64,000 nt of DNA from Streptomyces asoensis (GCF_013085465.1 NZ_CP049838.1:5766001-5830000), one strand, 5' to 3'; numbered from the stretch's first letter, positions 7,548 through 16,467 are shown. The notes: a model not told the origin generated them from the letters alone. Program-made: numbers and translations.

Positions 7548-9290
7548 GTGCCGATCGTGGCTCTGAGCACCGAGACCACCGACTGGGTCTCCCGTTTCGC
7601 GGATGAGGTCATCGAGGAGTCGGAGCGTCGGGCCCCCGGGAAACCGGTCGTTGTCGCGTCCGGGCTCTCTCCCTCCGGACCCATCCACCTGGGCAACCTC
7701 CGCGAGGTCATGACCCCGCACCTGGTCGCCGACGAGCTCCGCCGCCGCGGACACCAGGTCCGCCACCTGATCTCCTGGGACGACTACGACCGCTACCGCA
7801 AGGTGCCGCAGGGCATCGCCGGGATCGACGACTCCTGGGCCGAGCACATCGGCAAGCCGCTGACCTCCGTCCCGGCGCCGCAGGGCTCGACACACCCGAA
7901 CTGGGCCGAGCACTTCAAGGCCGCGATGGTCGAGTCGCTGGCCGAGCTCGGCGTGGAGTTCGACGGGATCAGCCAGACGGCGCAGTACACCTCCGGTGTC
8001 TATCGCGAGCAGATCCTGCACGCGATCAAGCACCGCGGTGACATCGACGCGATCCTCGACCAGTACCGCACCAAGAAGGCCCCCGCGAAGAAGCAGCAGC
8101 AGAAGCCGCTCGACGAGGCCGAGCTCGAGGCGGCGGAGGGGTCGGGCGCGGCGAACGAGGACGACGGCTCGTCCGGCTCGGCGGGCTACTTCCCGTACAA
8201 GCCGTACTGCGGCAACTGCGAGAAGGACCTCACCACGGTCACCTCGTACGTCGACGACACCACCGAGCTGTCCTACACCTGCACCGCCTGCGGATTCGCC
8301 GAGACCGTCCGGCTGAACGAGTTCAACCGCGGCAAGCTGGTCTGGAAGGTCGACTGGCCGATGCGCTGGGCGTACGAGGGCGTCGTGTTCGAGCCGAGCG
8401 GCGTCGACCACTCGTCCCCCGGGTCCAGCTTCCAGGTCGGCGGCCAGATCGTCGGCATCTTCGGCGGCAAGCAGCCCATCGGGCCCATGTACGCCTTCGT
8501 CGGCATCAGCGGCATGGCGAAGATGTCGTCCTCGAAGGGCGGTGTCCCCACCGCCGCCGACGCGCTGAAGATCATGGAGCCGCAGCTGCTGCGCTGGCTC
8601 TACGCCCGCCGCCGCCCCAACCAGTCCTTCAAGATCGCCTTCGACCAGGAGATCCAGCGGCTCTACGACGAGTGGGACAAGCTGGACGCCAAGGTGGCCG
8701 ACGGCTCGGCGCTCCCGGCCGACATCGCCGCGCACGCCCGTGCGGTGGGCACGGCCGCCGGTGAGCTGCCGCGCACCGTCCGGCCGCTGCCGTACCGCAC
8801 GCTGGCCTCGGTCGCCGACATCACCGCCGGACACCAGGACCAGGCTCTGCGGATCCTCTCCGACCTCGACCCGGAGAACCCGCTCGGCTCCCTCGACGAG
8901 GCGCGGCCCCGGTACGACAAGGCCGAGGCCTGGATCAACACCCATGTCCCCGCCGACCAGCGCACCATCGTCCGCGCCGAAGTCGACGCCGAGCTGCTGA
9001 AGTCCCTCGACGAGGCCTCCCGGCAGTCCCTGCGGCTTCTGCTCGACGGACTCGCTGACCACTGGTCGCTGGACGGGCTCACGCACCTCGTCTACGGCGT
9101 GCCCAAGGTCCAGGCCGGGTTCTCCGCCGACGCCACGCCCAAGGAACTCCCGCCGGAGATCAAGACCGCCCAGCGGACGTTCTTCGCCCTGCTCTACCAC
9201 CTGCTGGTGGGGCGTGACACCGGGCCGCGGCTGCCCACGCTGCTGCTGGCCGTGGGCCAGGAGCGGGTGCGGGCCCTGCTCGGGGAGTAA
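7548..9290 (+). CDS. lysS: class I lysyl-tRNA synthetase
   Basis: 580 residues. Charges tRNA-Lys with lysine, but with the archaeal-type class I fold rather than the class II LysRS of most bacteria; some actinobacteria have it. The Rossmann core carries SPSGPIHLGNLRE (HLGN at 47-50 is the HIGH motif) and MAKMSSSKGG near residue 325 (KMSKS motif). A zinc-ribbon-like insert has CGNCEKD and CTACGF pairs, preceded by a Lys/Gln- and acid-rich loop. The C-terminal helical part binds the anticodon. Start GTG 7548 (VPIVALSTET) agrees with the family's beginning as I recall it; GTG 7557 is possible. Confidence 0.95.
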   Translation: MPIVALSTETTDWVSRFADEVIEESERRAPGKPVVVASGLSPSGPIHLGNLREVMTPHLVADELRRRGHQVRHLISWDDYDRYRKVPQGIAGIDDSWAEHIGKPLTSVPAPQGSTHPNWAEHFKAAMVESLAELGVEFDGISQTAQYTSGVYREQILHAIKHRGDIDAILDQYRTKKAPAKKQQQKPLDEAELEAAEGSGAANEDDGSSGSAGYFPYKPYCGNCEKDLTTVTSYVDDTTELSYTCTACGFAETVRLNEFNRGKLVWKVDWPMRWAYEGVVFEPSGVDHSSPGSSFQVGGQIVGIFGGKQPIGPMYAFVGISGMAKMSSSKGGVPTAADALKIMEPQLLRWLYARRRPNQSFKIAFDQEIQRLYDEWDKLDAKVADGSALPADIAAHARAVGTAAGELPRTVRPLPYRTLASVADITAGHQDQALRILSDLDPENPLGSLDEARPRYDKAEAWINTHVPADQRTIVRAEVDAELLKSLDEASRQSLRLLLDGLADHWSLDGLTHLVYGVPKVQAGFSADATPKELPPEIKTAQRTFFALLYHLLVGRDTGPRLPTLLLAVGQERVRALLGE

Positions 9291-9301
9291 GCGGCACTTC
9301 C

Positions 9302-9349
9302 ACGACGGAGGGGGCGCCCGGTGTCAGCACCGGGCGCCCCCTCCGTCGT
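9302..9349. terminator. perfect 22-bp hairpin between lysS and the DUF2637 gene
   Basis: Arms 9302-9323 and 9328-9349 are exact reverse complements around a 4-base loop (TCAG). The hairpin sits midway between two convergent genes, so it should terminate both transcripts. Confidence 0.85.
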
Positions 9350-9360
9350 ACACCTGCGCA

Positions 9361-10677
9361 TCAGGCGATGTGGTCCTCCTCCAGTTCCGCCGCGTGGCGG
9401 TTCTGGAAGCGCATGACCATGCGCTTGGCCTCGGAGTCCGGGATGGGGGTGCCGTACGTCGCCTCCACGTCGTAGCTGAACTGGCTCGGCGTCGGGTAGC
9501 CGCTGCCGCTCATCGACGACTGCTTGAAGATCTGGTAGTACGACTCCTCGTCCGGCTCGGGGATCGGCGTACCGCCGCCCTCACCGAGCTCGCGGCTGCG
9601 GCCCGGCCCCACCGGGATGGGGAACGAACCGGTCTCCTCCGGAGAGGGCTCCTGCGCCGGAGGCTCCTCCTGGTACTGGTCCTGGTACTGCTCGGCCTGC
9701 TGCTGCTCCTCGTACCACTGGGCGTACTGCTCCGAGGGGTCGTACGTGGGGTCGTAGCCCCCCTGGTACGCGACCTCGTGCGGCGCCTGGAACCACGGGC
9801 TCTGCTCCTCCTCCGTGGGCGCGGGGGCGGGCGCATGGCCGACCTGCTGTGCCCACGGTGTCTGCTGGGCCTGCCGGGGCACGGGAGCCGCCTCGACGGC
9901 ACGGACGCCCGCGTCGACCGGGGCGGCCGCCGTCAGCTCCTGCTGGGGCGCGGCCGCCGGTATCGGCGCCGGAGGGAGCACGGCCGGCTCTATGCCCGCC
10001 GCCGCCAGACCCGCCGGGGCGGTCTCCGCCAGCGGGACGCCGTAACGGGCCAGCCGCAGCGGCATCAGCGACTCCACCGGGGCCTTGCGGCGCCAGGCAC
10101 GGCCGAAGCGGGAACGCAGCCTCGCCTGATAGACGAGACGTTCCTGCTCCAGCTTGATCACCTGTTCGTAGGAGCGCAGCTCCCACAGCTTCATACGGCG
10201 CCAGAGCAGGAAGGTGGGCAGCGGCGAGAGCAGCCAGCGCGTGAGGCGCACGCCCTCCATGTGCTTGTCCGCCGTGATGTCCGCGATCCGGCCGATCGCG
10301 TGCCGGGCCGCCTCGACGGAGACCACGAACAGGATCGGGATCACCGCGTGCATACCCGTGCCCAGCGGGTCCGGCCAGGCGGCCGCGCCGTTGAAGGCGA
10401 TCGTCGCCGCCGTCAGCAGCCACGCCGTCTGCCGGAGCAGCGGGAAGGGGATGCGGATCCAGGTCAGCAGCAGATCCAGGGCCAGCAGGACGCAGATACC
10501 CGCGTCGATACCGATCGGGAACACATACGAGAAGTTGCCGAAGCCCTTCTCGAGGGCCAGTTCCCGGACGGCCGCGTACGAACCGGCGAAGCCGATTCCG
10601 GCGATGATCACGGCGCCGGTCACGACCACGCCGATGAGAACGCGGTGCGTCCGGGTCAGCTGTATTGGCGCGGACAC
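9361..10677 (-). CDS. DUF2637 membrane protein (SpdB2-like)
   Basis: 438 residues. Four membrane helices fill residues about 8-125 (VLIGVVVTGAVIIAGIGFAG; YVFPIGIDAGICVLLALDLL; TAWLLTAATIAFNGAAAW; AVIPILFVVSVEAARHAI). A cytoplasmic helical stretch rich in Arg/Glu comes next, then a long Pro/Gln/Glu-rich disordered tail and a conserved end (ATYGTPIPDSEAKRMVMRF). The family is related to SpdB2 spread proteins of Streptomyces conjugative plasmids, but chromosomal copies without a plasmid backbone are common and no element is visible here. Start GTG 10675-10677 is favoured by an AGGGGAGGGGAG ribosome site. Confidence 0.8.
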   Translation of the reverse strand: MSAPIQLTRTHRVLIGVVVTGAVIIAGIGFAGSYAAVRELALEKGFGNFSYVFPIGIDAGICVLLALDLLLTWIRIPFPLLRQTAWLLTAATIAFNGAAAWPDPLGTGMHAVIPILFVVSVEAARHAIGRIADITADKHMEGVRLTRWLLSPLPTFLLWRRMKLWELRSYEQVIKLEQERLVYQARLRSRFGRAWRRKAPVESLMPLRLARYGVPLAETAPAGLAAAGIEPAVLPPAPIPAAAPQQELTAAAPVDAGVRAVEAAPVPRQAQQTPWAQQVGHAPAPAPTEEEQSPWFQAPHEVAYQGGYDPTYDPSEQYAQWYEEQQQAEQYQDQYQEEPPAQEPSPEETGSFPIPVGPGRSRELGEGGGTPIPEPDEESYYQIFKQSSMSGSGYPTPSQFSYDVEATYGTPIPDSEAKRMVMRFQNRHAAELEEDHIA

Positions 10678-10753
10678 CCGTACTCCCCTCCCCTTGCGTG
10701 TTCTTGCGCGCAACAGGGTGGCACATGTGTGCGGCGCACGTGTTGCCGGTCCG

Positions 10754-11725
10754 TCAGCTCTTCGCGGAAGCGGACGCCTTCGGGGCCGCCGCGGCCGCCT
10801 TGGACGCCGTCGCCTTCGGGGTCGCCGACGACGACTTGGAGGGCGTCGCCTTCGGGTCGGAGGAGGCCGACTCGGACGGGGACGGACTGGTGGCCGAGGT
10901 GTCCGAACCGCCGCTGCCGCCCTCGCCGTTGGCCGACTGCACCGCGGCCACCGTCTCCTTGGCCGCCTTCTCCGCCGACTTCGTCAGGGTCTCCGCGCTG
11001 GGCGCCTTGTCGCCCGCCAGACCGGCACCGTTGTAGTCGAGTGTGAGCACCACGTTCTCGACGCGGACCACGACCGTCTGCTGCTTGAAGGCGCCCTCCG
11101 ACTTCTTCAGGTCGTAGCGCACCGACGTCGCCTCGTCACCCGTCGAAGCCACCGGCGCCGACTTGACGTTCTTCGCGCCCGACACCGCCTGGGCGTCCTT
11201 GACCTGCTTCGCGTAGTACGTCTTCGCCTGCGACTCGCCGTCACCGGTGGTCGCGTCCGACTCGAAGCGCAGCAGGGAAACGTTCAGCCAGCGGAACTGC
11301 GAGCCCTTCACACCGTTGTTGGCCAGGCTGGACCAGGAGCAACTGGCCCGGGCCGCGGTGTCGCTGGACGTCCCCTCCTTGCCCTTGGCCGCCCCCTTCG
11401 GCACCAGCTCCGTCAGCGTCTTCTTCGACACCACCGCGCACGCCTCGGGCAGCGTCTTGTACGCCGCCGCCTGCACGGTCGGCGCTGCGCTCGCCGCGGA
11501 GTCGGTGCCGGAACCGGCGCCGGTGGAGGCGCCGGTGTCCTTCGCGTCGTTGCCCGAGCCGGAGTCCGAGGAGCAGCCCGCGGCCAACAGCATCACCGGG
11601 ACGGCGACCGCCGCGGCCAGGAGGCGGTTCAGCCCGCCGGCCCGGTTCACTCGCTCGGCACGCTGCTCGCGCTGGTCAAACTGGCCGTCTCGCTGGGCTC
11701 GTCGCTGCATGGTTCCTTCACTCAT
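10754..11725 (-). CDS. DUF3558 lipoprotein
   Basis: 323 residues. A basic leader of about 30 residues, a hydrophobic core and lipobox LAAGC give a lipoprotein anchored outside the membrane. The DUF3558 domain spans about residues 90-230: TLPEACAVVSKKTLTELVP, ASCSWSSL with a conserved Cys, and TVVVRVENVVLTLDYNG. The last 80 residues are a Ser/Ala/Pro/Lys low-complexity tail. The function of the domain is unknown. ATG 11723-11725 is given; ATG 11710 has a closer AAGGA site. The downstream neighbour in transcription is the DUF2637 gene, and a paralogue lies just upstream. Confidence 0.8.
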   Translation of the reverse strand: MSEGTMQRRAQRDGQFDQREQRAERVNRAGGLNRLLAAAVAVPVMLLAAGCSSDSGSGNDAKDTGASTGAGSGTDSAASAAPTVQAAAYKTLPEACAVVSKKTLTELVPKGAAKGKEGTSSDTAARASCSWSSLANNGVKGSQFRWLNVSLLRFESDATTGDGESQAKTYYAKQVKDAQAVSGAKNVKSAPVASTGDEATSVRYDLKKSEGAFKQQTVVVRVENVVLTLDYNGAGLAGDKAPSAETLTKSAEKAAKETVAAVQSANGEGGSGGSDTSATSPSPSESASSDPKATPSKSSSATPKATASKAAAAAPKASASAKS

Positions 11726-11843
11726 GACGCTCGTGGTTCCTGCGGTCGGATCGGGTCCGAGGGGCCACCGTAGTCGGTGAAGAAGCTGTGCGGTTCCGCT
11801 TCGAGGGCTTTGCGGGTGGGGCGCGAACCGGGCCGAAGTGCCC

Positions 11844-12674
11844 TCAGCCGGCCAGTGAGTCGGCGAGCTGCGCGGCCAGTTTCCGGGCCTTGTCCTGCAT
11901 TTCCTCGCTGTCCGGCACCGTGCCGACGGTCGCCGGCTGCTCCTCGTACTGGATGGTCACCATGACGTTGGACGTGCGGAACGCCACAGTCACCGTGCGC
12001 TGCTTGGCCGTCGAACCGGAGCTGCTGAGCGCGTCGTCGATGAACGCCTCGTCGCCCAGGTCCTCCAGGAGGCGGGGCTGGAGGTCGGCGGGGGGAACGG
12101 TGGAGGAAGCCGAGGGCGAGGCCGACGCGGAGGCGCCGGCGGAGGGCGAGGTCGTCGTCGAGGGGGAGGCACTCGGGCTCGTGGAAGGGGAGCCGGTCGC
12201 GGCGCCGGTGGCGGAGACGGTGGGTGCCGGGAGGTCGGCCGCGGTCACCTTCTGCGCGAAGAGGGCCTCGGCCTGGTTGTCGTCGCTCACCGCGTTGTCG
12301 TACGAGACGACCCGCTCGAAGTCGACGAGGAGATGGTCGGTGGCGTCCGTCGACTCCACCTTCCAACGGCAGCCCACCTTGCGGTCCGTGTCGAACGTCT
12401 GGGTCGCCTCACCCGCGTAGGCCGTGTCGCGCTGCGCCTCGTCGGCGAGCTGCTTGATGCCGGGCAGGAGCGAGTCGAGGGTGGACCGGCTCACCACCCC
12501 GCAGGCCTCGGGGAGCGTGTCGTACTTGCCGGGCTGCGCGACGGCGCTGGCCGTCCCTGCCTCGCCCGGGTTGGAGTTGTCCGTCGAGCCGCCTTCGTCC
12601 GAACCGCCGGTGCAGCCGGCCAGCAGCGCCGCGAGGAGCGCGACGACGCCGGGTACGTATGCCTTCCGCTGCAC
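11844..12674 (-). CDS. DUF3558 lipoprotein, paralogue of the next gene
   Basis: 276 residues starting MQRKAYVPGVV, with lipobox LLAGC. The domain resembles the protein at 10754-11725: TLPEACGVVSRSTLDSLLPG, a Trp-containing motif VGCRWKVES, and VTVAFRTSNVMVTIQYEEQ near the end. A Ser/Thr/Pro stretch interrupts the middle, whereas in its paralogue the low-complexity part is at the end. The two genes lie head-to-tail on the minus strand with a gap of about 120 bases and look like a tandem duplication that diverged. Both probably sit on the outer membrane face; role unknown. Confidence 0.8.
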   Translation of the reverse strand: MQRKAYVPGVVALLAALLAGCTGGSDEGGSTDNSNPGEAGTASAVAQPGKYDTLPEACGVVSRSTLDSLLPGIKQLADEAQRDTAYAGEATQTFDTDRKVGCRWKVESTDATDHLLVDFERVVSYDNAVSDDNQAEALFAQKVTAADLPAPTVSATGAATGSPSTSPSASPSTTTSPSAGASASASPSASSTVPPADLQPRLLEDLGDEAFIDDALSSSGSTAKQRTVTVAFRTSNVMVTIQYEEQPATVGTVPDSEEMQDKARKLAAQLADSLAG

Positions 12675-12813
12675 GGTCGGCTCCTCTCGACAGGTGAGGT
12701 GATGTGGGTGGCCCGGTGTCCCCGCTGGTTAATCGCTTGCCGGACGGGGGCGGCCCCTGGAGACAATGTGTATCGCACGTGGAGCTGTGGATGCCGGTCC
12801 GCTGTCCTTTTCG

Positions 12814-12841
12814 TTGACCTTGGCACCAGTTTTGCGATCTA
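12814..12841 (+). promoter_or_regulatory. candidate promoter of the rtcB gene
   Basis: TTGACC at 12814-12819 and GATCTA at 12836-12841 are spaced 16 bases, inside an unusually AT-rich 60-base stretch before the rtcB start. A sigma-HrdB-like promoter fits, but the -10 match is partial. Confidence 0.3.
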
Positions 12842-12875
12842 AGGCTTTTGTATTAATCCGGGGGAATGAGGACGA

Positions 12876-14069
12876 ATGTCGTACGTGGAAATGCCGGGCG
12901 CGAAGGTACCCATCCGTATGTGGGCCGACCCGGCGTCGGTCGAGGAGGGTGCGCTCCAGCAGCTGCGGAACGTGGCGACCCTGCCGTGGATCAAGGGACT
13001 GGCGGTCATGCCGGACGTCCACTACGGCAAGGGCGCGACGGTCGGCTCGGTCATCGCGATGCAGGGCGCCGTCTGTCCCGCGGCGGTGGGGGTCGACATC
13101 GGGTGCGGGATGTCCGCGGTCCGGACCTCGCTCACGGCGAACGACCTCCCCGGCGATCTTTCCCGGCTCCGTTCGAAGATCGAGCAGGCGATCCCGGTGG
13201 GCCGGGGGATGCACGACACCGCGGTCGATCCGGAACAGTTCCACGGGCTGACCACCGGCGGGTGGGACGACTTCTGGACGCGGTTCGACGGGGTCGCGGA
13301 GGCGGTGAAGTTCCGTCAGGAGCGGGCCGTGAAGCAGATGGGCACCCTGGGGTCCGGAAACCACTTCTGTGAGGTTTGTGTAGATACGTCCGGTTCGGTG
13401 TGGCTGATGCTGCATTCCGGTTCCCGGAACATCGGCAAGGAACTCGCCGAGTTCCACATCGGGGTGGCGCAGAAGCTCCCGCACAACCAGGGCCTGGTCG
13501 ACCGCGATCTCGCCGTCTTCGTCGCGGACACCCCGCAGATGGCGGCCTACCGCAACGACCTGTTCTGGGCCCAGGAGTACGCGAAGTACAACCGCACGCT
13601 CATGATGGCGCTCCTGAAGGACGTGATCCGCAAGGAGTTCAAGAAGGCGAAGCCGGCCTTCGAGCCCGAGATCTCCTGTCACCACAACTACGTGGCAGAG
13701 GAGCGGTACGAGGGCATGGACCTACTGGTCACCCGCAAGGGCGCGATCAGGGCCGGTTCCGGCGAGTACGGCATCATCCCGGGCTCGATGGGCACCGGTT
13801 CGTACATCGTGAAGGGCCTCGGCAACGAGAAGGCCTTCAACTCGGCCTCGCACGGCGCGGGCCGGCGGATGAGCCGCAACGCCGCCAAGCGCCGCTTCTC
13901 GACGCGCGACCTGGAGGAGCAGACGCAGGGCGTGGAGTGCCGTAAGGACTCCGGCGTCGTGGACGAGATCCCAGCCGCCTACAAGCCGATCGAGCAGGTC
14001 ATCGATCAGCAGCGTGACCTGGTCGAGGTCGTGGCGAAGCTCAAGCAGGTCGTCTGCGTGAAGGGCTGA
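12876..14069 (+). CDS. rtcB: RtcB-family RNA-splicing ligase
   Basis: 397 residues. RtcB enzymes join RNA 2',3'-cyclic phosphate (3'-phosphate) ends to 5'-hydroxyl ends using GTP and manganese. The metal and guanylate site is intact: VGVDIGCGMSAVR with Cys77, GSGNHF with His163, LMLHSGSRNIG with His180, and SHGAGRRMSR with His326, the expected GMP-carrying histidine region. The length suits the bacterial short form. ATG 12876 has GAGGACG upstream. No archease, RtcA or RtcR gene is next to it, so any regulation is different from the E. coli rtc operon. A 16-bp hairpin follows. Confidence 0.93.
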   Translation: MSYVEMPGAKVPIRMWADPASVEEGALQQLRNVATLPWIKGLAVMPDVHYGKGATVGSVIAMQGAVCPAAVGVDIGCGMSAVRTSLTANDLPGDLSRLRSKIEQAIPVGRGMHDTAVDPEQFHGLTTGGWDDFWTRFDGVAEAVKFRQERAVKQMGTLGSGNHFCEVCVDTSGSVWLMLHSGSRNIGKELAEFHIGVAQKLPHNQGLVDRDLAVFVADTPQMAAYRNDLFWAQEYAKYNRTLMMALLKDVIRKEFKKAKPAFEPEISCHHNYVAEERYEGMDLLVTRKGAIRAGSGEYGIIPGSMGTGSYIVKGLGNEKAFNSASHGAGRRMSRNAAKRRFSTRDLEEQTQGVECRKDSGVVDEIPAAYKPIEQVIDQQRDLVEVVAKLKQVVCVKG

Positions 14070-14098
14070 CACCGCGGGTCCGCCGTTGACGCCCGCAG

Positions 14099-14134
14099 TG
14101 AGGGGCCCGAGCCGGTTTCGGCTCGGGCCCCTCA
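14099..14134. terminator. perfect 16-bp hairpin after rtcB
   Basis: Arms 14099-14114 and 14119-14134 are exact reverse complements around a 4-base loop (GTTT). It lies between the convergent rtcB and phosphatase-acetyltransferase genes and can serve both. Confidence 0.8.
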
Positions 14135-14146
14135 CGCGTCTCTCCC

Positions 14147-15403
14147 TCAGCCGAGCCGCTTCTCCAGCAGGGTCACCGCGTACGGGCTGCCCGTTCCGCC
14201 CTCCTTGGCGCGCTGTTCGCCGACGACCGTGTAGCCCGCGGACTCGTAGTACGCGCGCAGGCGGGGGTTGGTGGAGAGGCAGTCGAGGCGGGCGTAGGGG
14301 CGGCCGGACGCGGTGATGCGGGACTCGGCCTGGGCGAGCATCCTGCGGCCCGTACCCGGTGGGGCGGTGTGCGGGGTCGTCATCAGGCGGTGGATGTAGC
14401 CGGCCTCGGGCGGGCGGGGGCCCCAGGCGGCCGGATCGTCCCACCAGAGCTCGAAGGCGCCCGCGACCGCGCCGTCCGCGTACGTCAGCCAGACCTCGCC
14501 CTCGCGCATGCGGTCGACGAAGTGGGCCTCGGTCTTCTCGCCGGGCTGCCACTGCTCGATGCCCCGGGCCAGTTGCCACAGGGCCGCCGTGTCGCGCAGA
14601 CGGACCAGGAGAGGGGCGTCGAGCGGCTCCGCCCTGCGGTGGGTCAACTCCGGCCAGGTGGTGGGGGCCGGTTCCAGGAGGCGGGCGCGGAGGGTCGCCG
14701 ACAAGGTCTCCGCGTCCATGCCGAGAGCCTCCGTCACATACGCCTCCACCGAGCCGTACCGGGCCCGCAGCGCCTCCAGGAACAGACGCATCACCGACTC
14801 GGGAGCCCGCCCGAAGGACGGCCACGCCGGGGAGCGGCCGTCGTTCCTCGCGCGCCAGTCGGCGAGCAGGGCCGGGGTCGCCAGTTCCGTCAGGGAGAAG
14901 TCCTCGATGATCACCTCGTCCGGGACGCCCAGCAGGCTCAGGACCAGGGCCGCCAGCTGCCCGGTGCGGTCCTTGCCCGAGGCACAGTGGAAGACCAGCC
15001 CCTCCTGCGCGTCGGCCACCAGCTCCAGGGCCGCCGCGATCTCCTTCGTGCCGTCCTCCGCCACCTCCATGAAGCGGGCGGAGAGGTACGGGCCCGGGTC
15101 CACGTCCGGGGTCAACGCGGCCTGGTCGTAGGGGCGGTGCTCGATGCTGAGGTTGCGGTAGGTGAAGGAGTCGTCCTCCGGGACCCGGCCCCTCGCGTCG
15201 ATCTCCCAGGGGTGGCGCAGGTCGATCACCGTGCGGACGCCGAGGGCGAGGAAGCGGTCCCAGTCCGGGGTGTCCGGTCTCAGCTTGCCGAGCGAGTCCG
15301 CGCGGAACAGCCGGCCCGCGCGGACCCGATGGCCGCTACTGGTCGGGTATCCGCCCAGGTCACGGAAGTTGTGCAGCGTCTCGAACGGTATGTGTCTGTC
15401 CAC
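14147..15403 (-). CDS. tyrosine-protein phosphatase fused to a GNAT acetyltransferase
   Basis: 418 residues in two parts. Residues 1-245 are a Y_phosphatase3-type phosphatase: NFRDLGGYP near 12-20, VRTVIDLRHPWEID, and the P-loop HCASGKDRTGQ with nucleophile Cys140 and Arg146. Residues about 250-418 are a GNAT domain with GYIHRLMTTP and the acetyl-CoA loop PPGTGRRML (348-356), then LDCLSTNPRLRAYYESAGY. Neither half lacks its key residues, and no stop or shift separates them, so it looks like a real fusion. The substrates (a phosphoprotein, phosphoinositide or small molecule for one half; an amine for the other) are unknown. Confidence 0.85.
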   Translation of the reverse strand: MDRHIPFETLHNFRDLGGYPTSSGHRVRAGRLFRADSLGKLRPDTPDWDRFLALGVRTVIDLRHPWEIDARGRVPEDDSFTYRNLSIEHRPYDQAALTPDVDPGPYLSARFMEVAEDGTKEIAAALELVADAQEGLVFHCASGKDRTGQLAALVLSLLGVPDEVIIEDFSLTELATPALLADWRARNDGRSPAWPSFGRAPESVMRLFLEALRARYGSVEAYVTEALGMDAETLSATLRARLLEPAPTTWPELTHRRAEPLDAPLLVRLRDTAALWQLARGIEQWQPGEKTEAHFVDRMREGEVWLTYADGAVAGAFELWWDDPAAWGPRPPEAGYIHRLMTTPHTAPPGTGRRMLAQAESRITASGRPYARLDCLSTNPRLRAYYESAGYTVVGEQRAKEGGTGSPYAVTLLEKRLG

Positions 15404-15430
15404 GTGGAAGACCCTATGGCGCGGCGGCCG

Positions 15431-15631
15431 TCACTTCGCGTGGCGTACCGCGTAGATCATCACGAACGCCACGATGTGGATGCCGAAGAGGAAGTAGGCC
15501 AGGAAGACCCACATGTGGCGCTCGTTCTTCGTCTCCTGGGCCAGGCGGCGCTGCTCCAGTGAGTGCTGTTCCGGCGAGAGCTGTTCCCGTGCGTCCGGGT
15601 CCTGGCCCGCGGTCCCCTCCTCGGCCGTCAC
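15431..15631 (-). CDS. small single-span membrane protein (DUF6126-like)
   Basis: 66 residues: a charged Glu/Gln-rich cytoplasmic half followed by one membrane helix (WVFLAYFLFGIHIVAFVMIY) and a basic end AVRHAK. The GTG start at 15629-15631 overlaps the TGA of the upstream SDR gene (GTGA), so translation is probably coupled. Such mini-proteins are widespread in Streptomyces with no assigned role; membership of DUF6126 is from memory. Confidence 0.7.
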   Translation of the reverse strand: MTAEEGTAGQDPDAREQLSPEQHSLEQRRLAQETKNERHMWVFLAYFLFGIHIVAFVMIYAVRHAK

Positions 15632-16404
15632 AGCTCCCGGTGGACCTTCGTGTTGGACGCCTGGGCGCGGGGGCGCAGGACGAGGAGGTCGACGTTGACG
15701 TGGCTGGGGCGGGTGACCGCCCAGGCGATCGTCTCGGCCACGTCGGAGGCGGTGAGGGGTTCGGCGACGCCCTCGTAGACCTTGGCGGCCTTGTCCGTGT
15801 CGCCGCCGAAGCGGGTGAGGGCGAACTCGTCGGTCCTGACCATGCCGGGGGCGATCTCGATGACGCGGACCGGCAGGCCGACGATCTCCAGGCGGAGGGT
15901 CTCGGCGAGGACGTGGGTGCCGTGCTTCGCGGCGACATAGCCGCCGCCGCCCTCGTACGTCCCGTGACCGGCGGTCGAGGACACCACCACGACCGTTCCG
16001 TCGCCGCTCGCCACCAGCTTGGGGAGCAGGGCCTGGGTGACGTTGAGGGTGCCGAGGACGTTCGTCTCGTACATCGTGCGCCAGTCGGCCGGGTCGCCGG
16101 TGGCGACGGGGTCGGCGCCGAGCGCGCCGCCCGCGTTGTTGACGAGGACGCCGATCGTCTTGAAGGCGCCGGCGAACTCGTCGACCGCGGCGCGGTCCGT
16201 GACGTCCAGCGGGTAGGCCGTCGCGGAGCCGCCCGACCGGGCGATCTCCTCGGCCAGCGCCTCGATGCGGTCCTTGCGGCGGGCGGTCAGGACGACCCGG
16301 TAGCCGGCCGCGGCGAGCTGCCGGGCGGTGGCGGCGCCGATTCCGCTGCTCGCACCGGTGACGACGGCGATGCGGGAGGCGGCGGACGGTGCGGCGGTGG
16401 CCAT
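15628..16404 (-). CDS. SDR-family oxidoreductase
   Basis: 258 residues. A classical short-chain dehydrogenase with one Rossmann domain: cofactor loop VVTGASSGIG near residue 15, NNAGG, the catalytic serine region VVVSSTAGHG, and YVAAKHG with the Tyr/Lys pair. The Arg-Arg after the second strand (LTARRKDR) favours NADP(H). The substrate is not predictable. ATG 16402-16404 has GAGGAG six bases upstream; an ATG 18 bases further up lacks one. It is coupled to the small membrane protein downstream. Confidence 0.88.
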   Translation of the reverse strand: MATAAPSAASRIAVVTGASSGIGAATARQLAAAGYRVVLTARRKDRIEALAEEIARSGGSATAYPLDVTDRAAVDEFAGAFKTIGVLVNNAGGALGADPVATGDPADWRTMYETNVLGTLNVTQALLPKLVASGDGTVVVVSSTAGHGTYEGGGGYVAAKHGTHVLAETLRLEIVGLPVRVIEIAPGMVRTDEFALTRFGGDTDKAAKVYEGVAEPLTASDVAETIAWAVTRPSHVNVDLLVLRPRAQASNTKVHREL

Positions 16405-16467
16405 GGGCTGCTCCTCGTGCACGGGGGTGTTCGTTCATACGACCGGCTGCCGCCCAGGGTATCCGGG

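Noticed and set aside
9361..10677. DUF2637 (SpdB2-like) gene as a sign of an integrated conjugative element.
   Set aside because: No integrase, excisionase, TraB-like translocase, replication gene or tRNA attachment site lies near; chromosomal DUF2637 genes are common.
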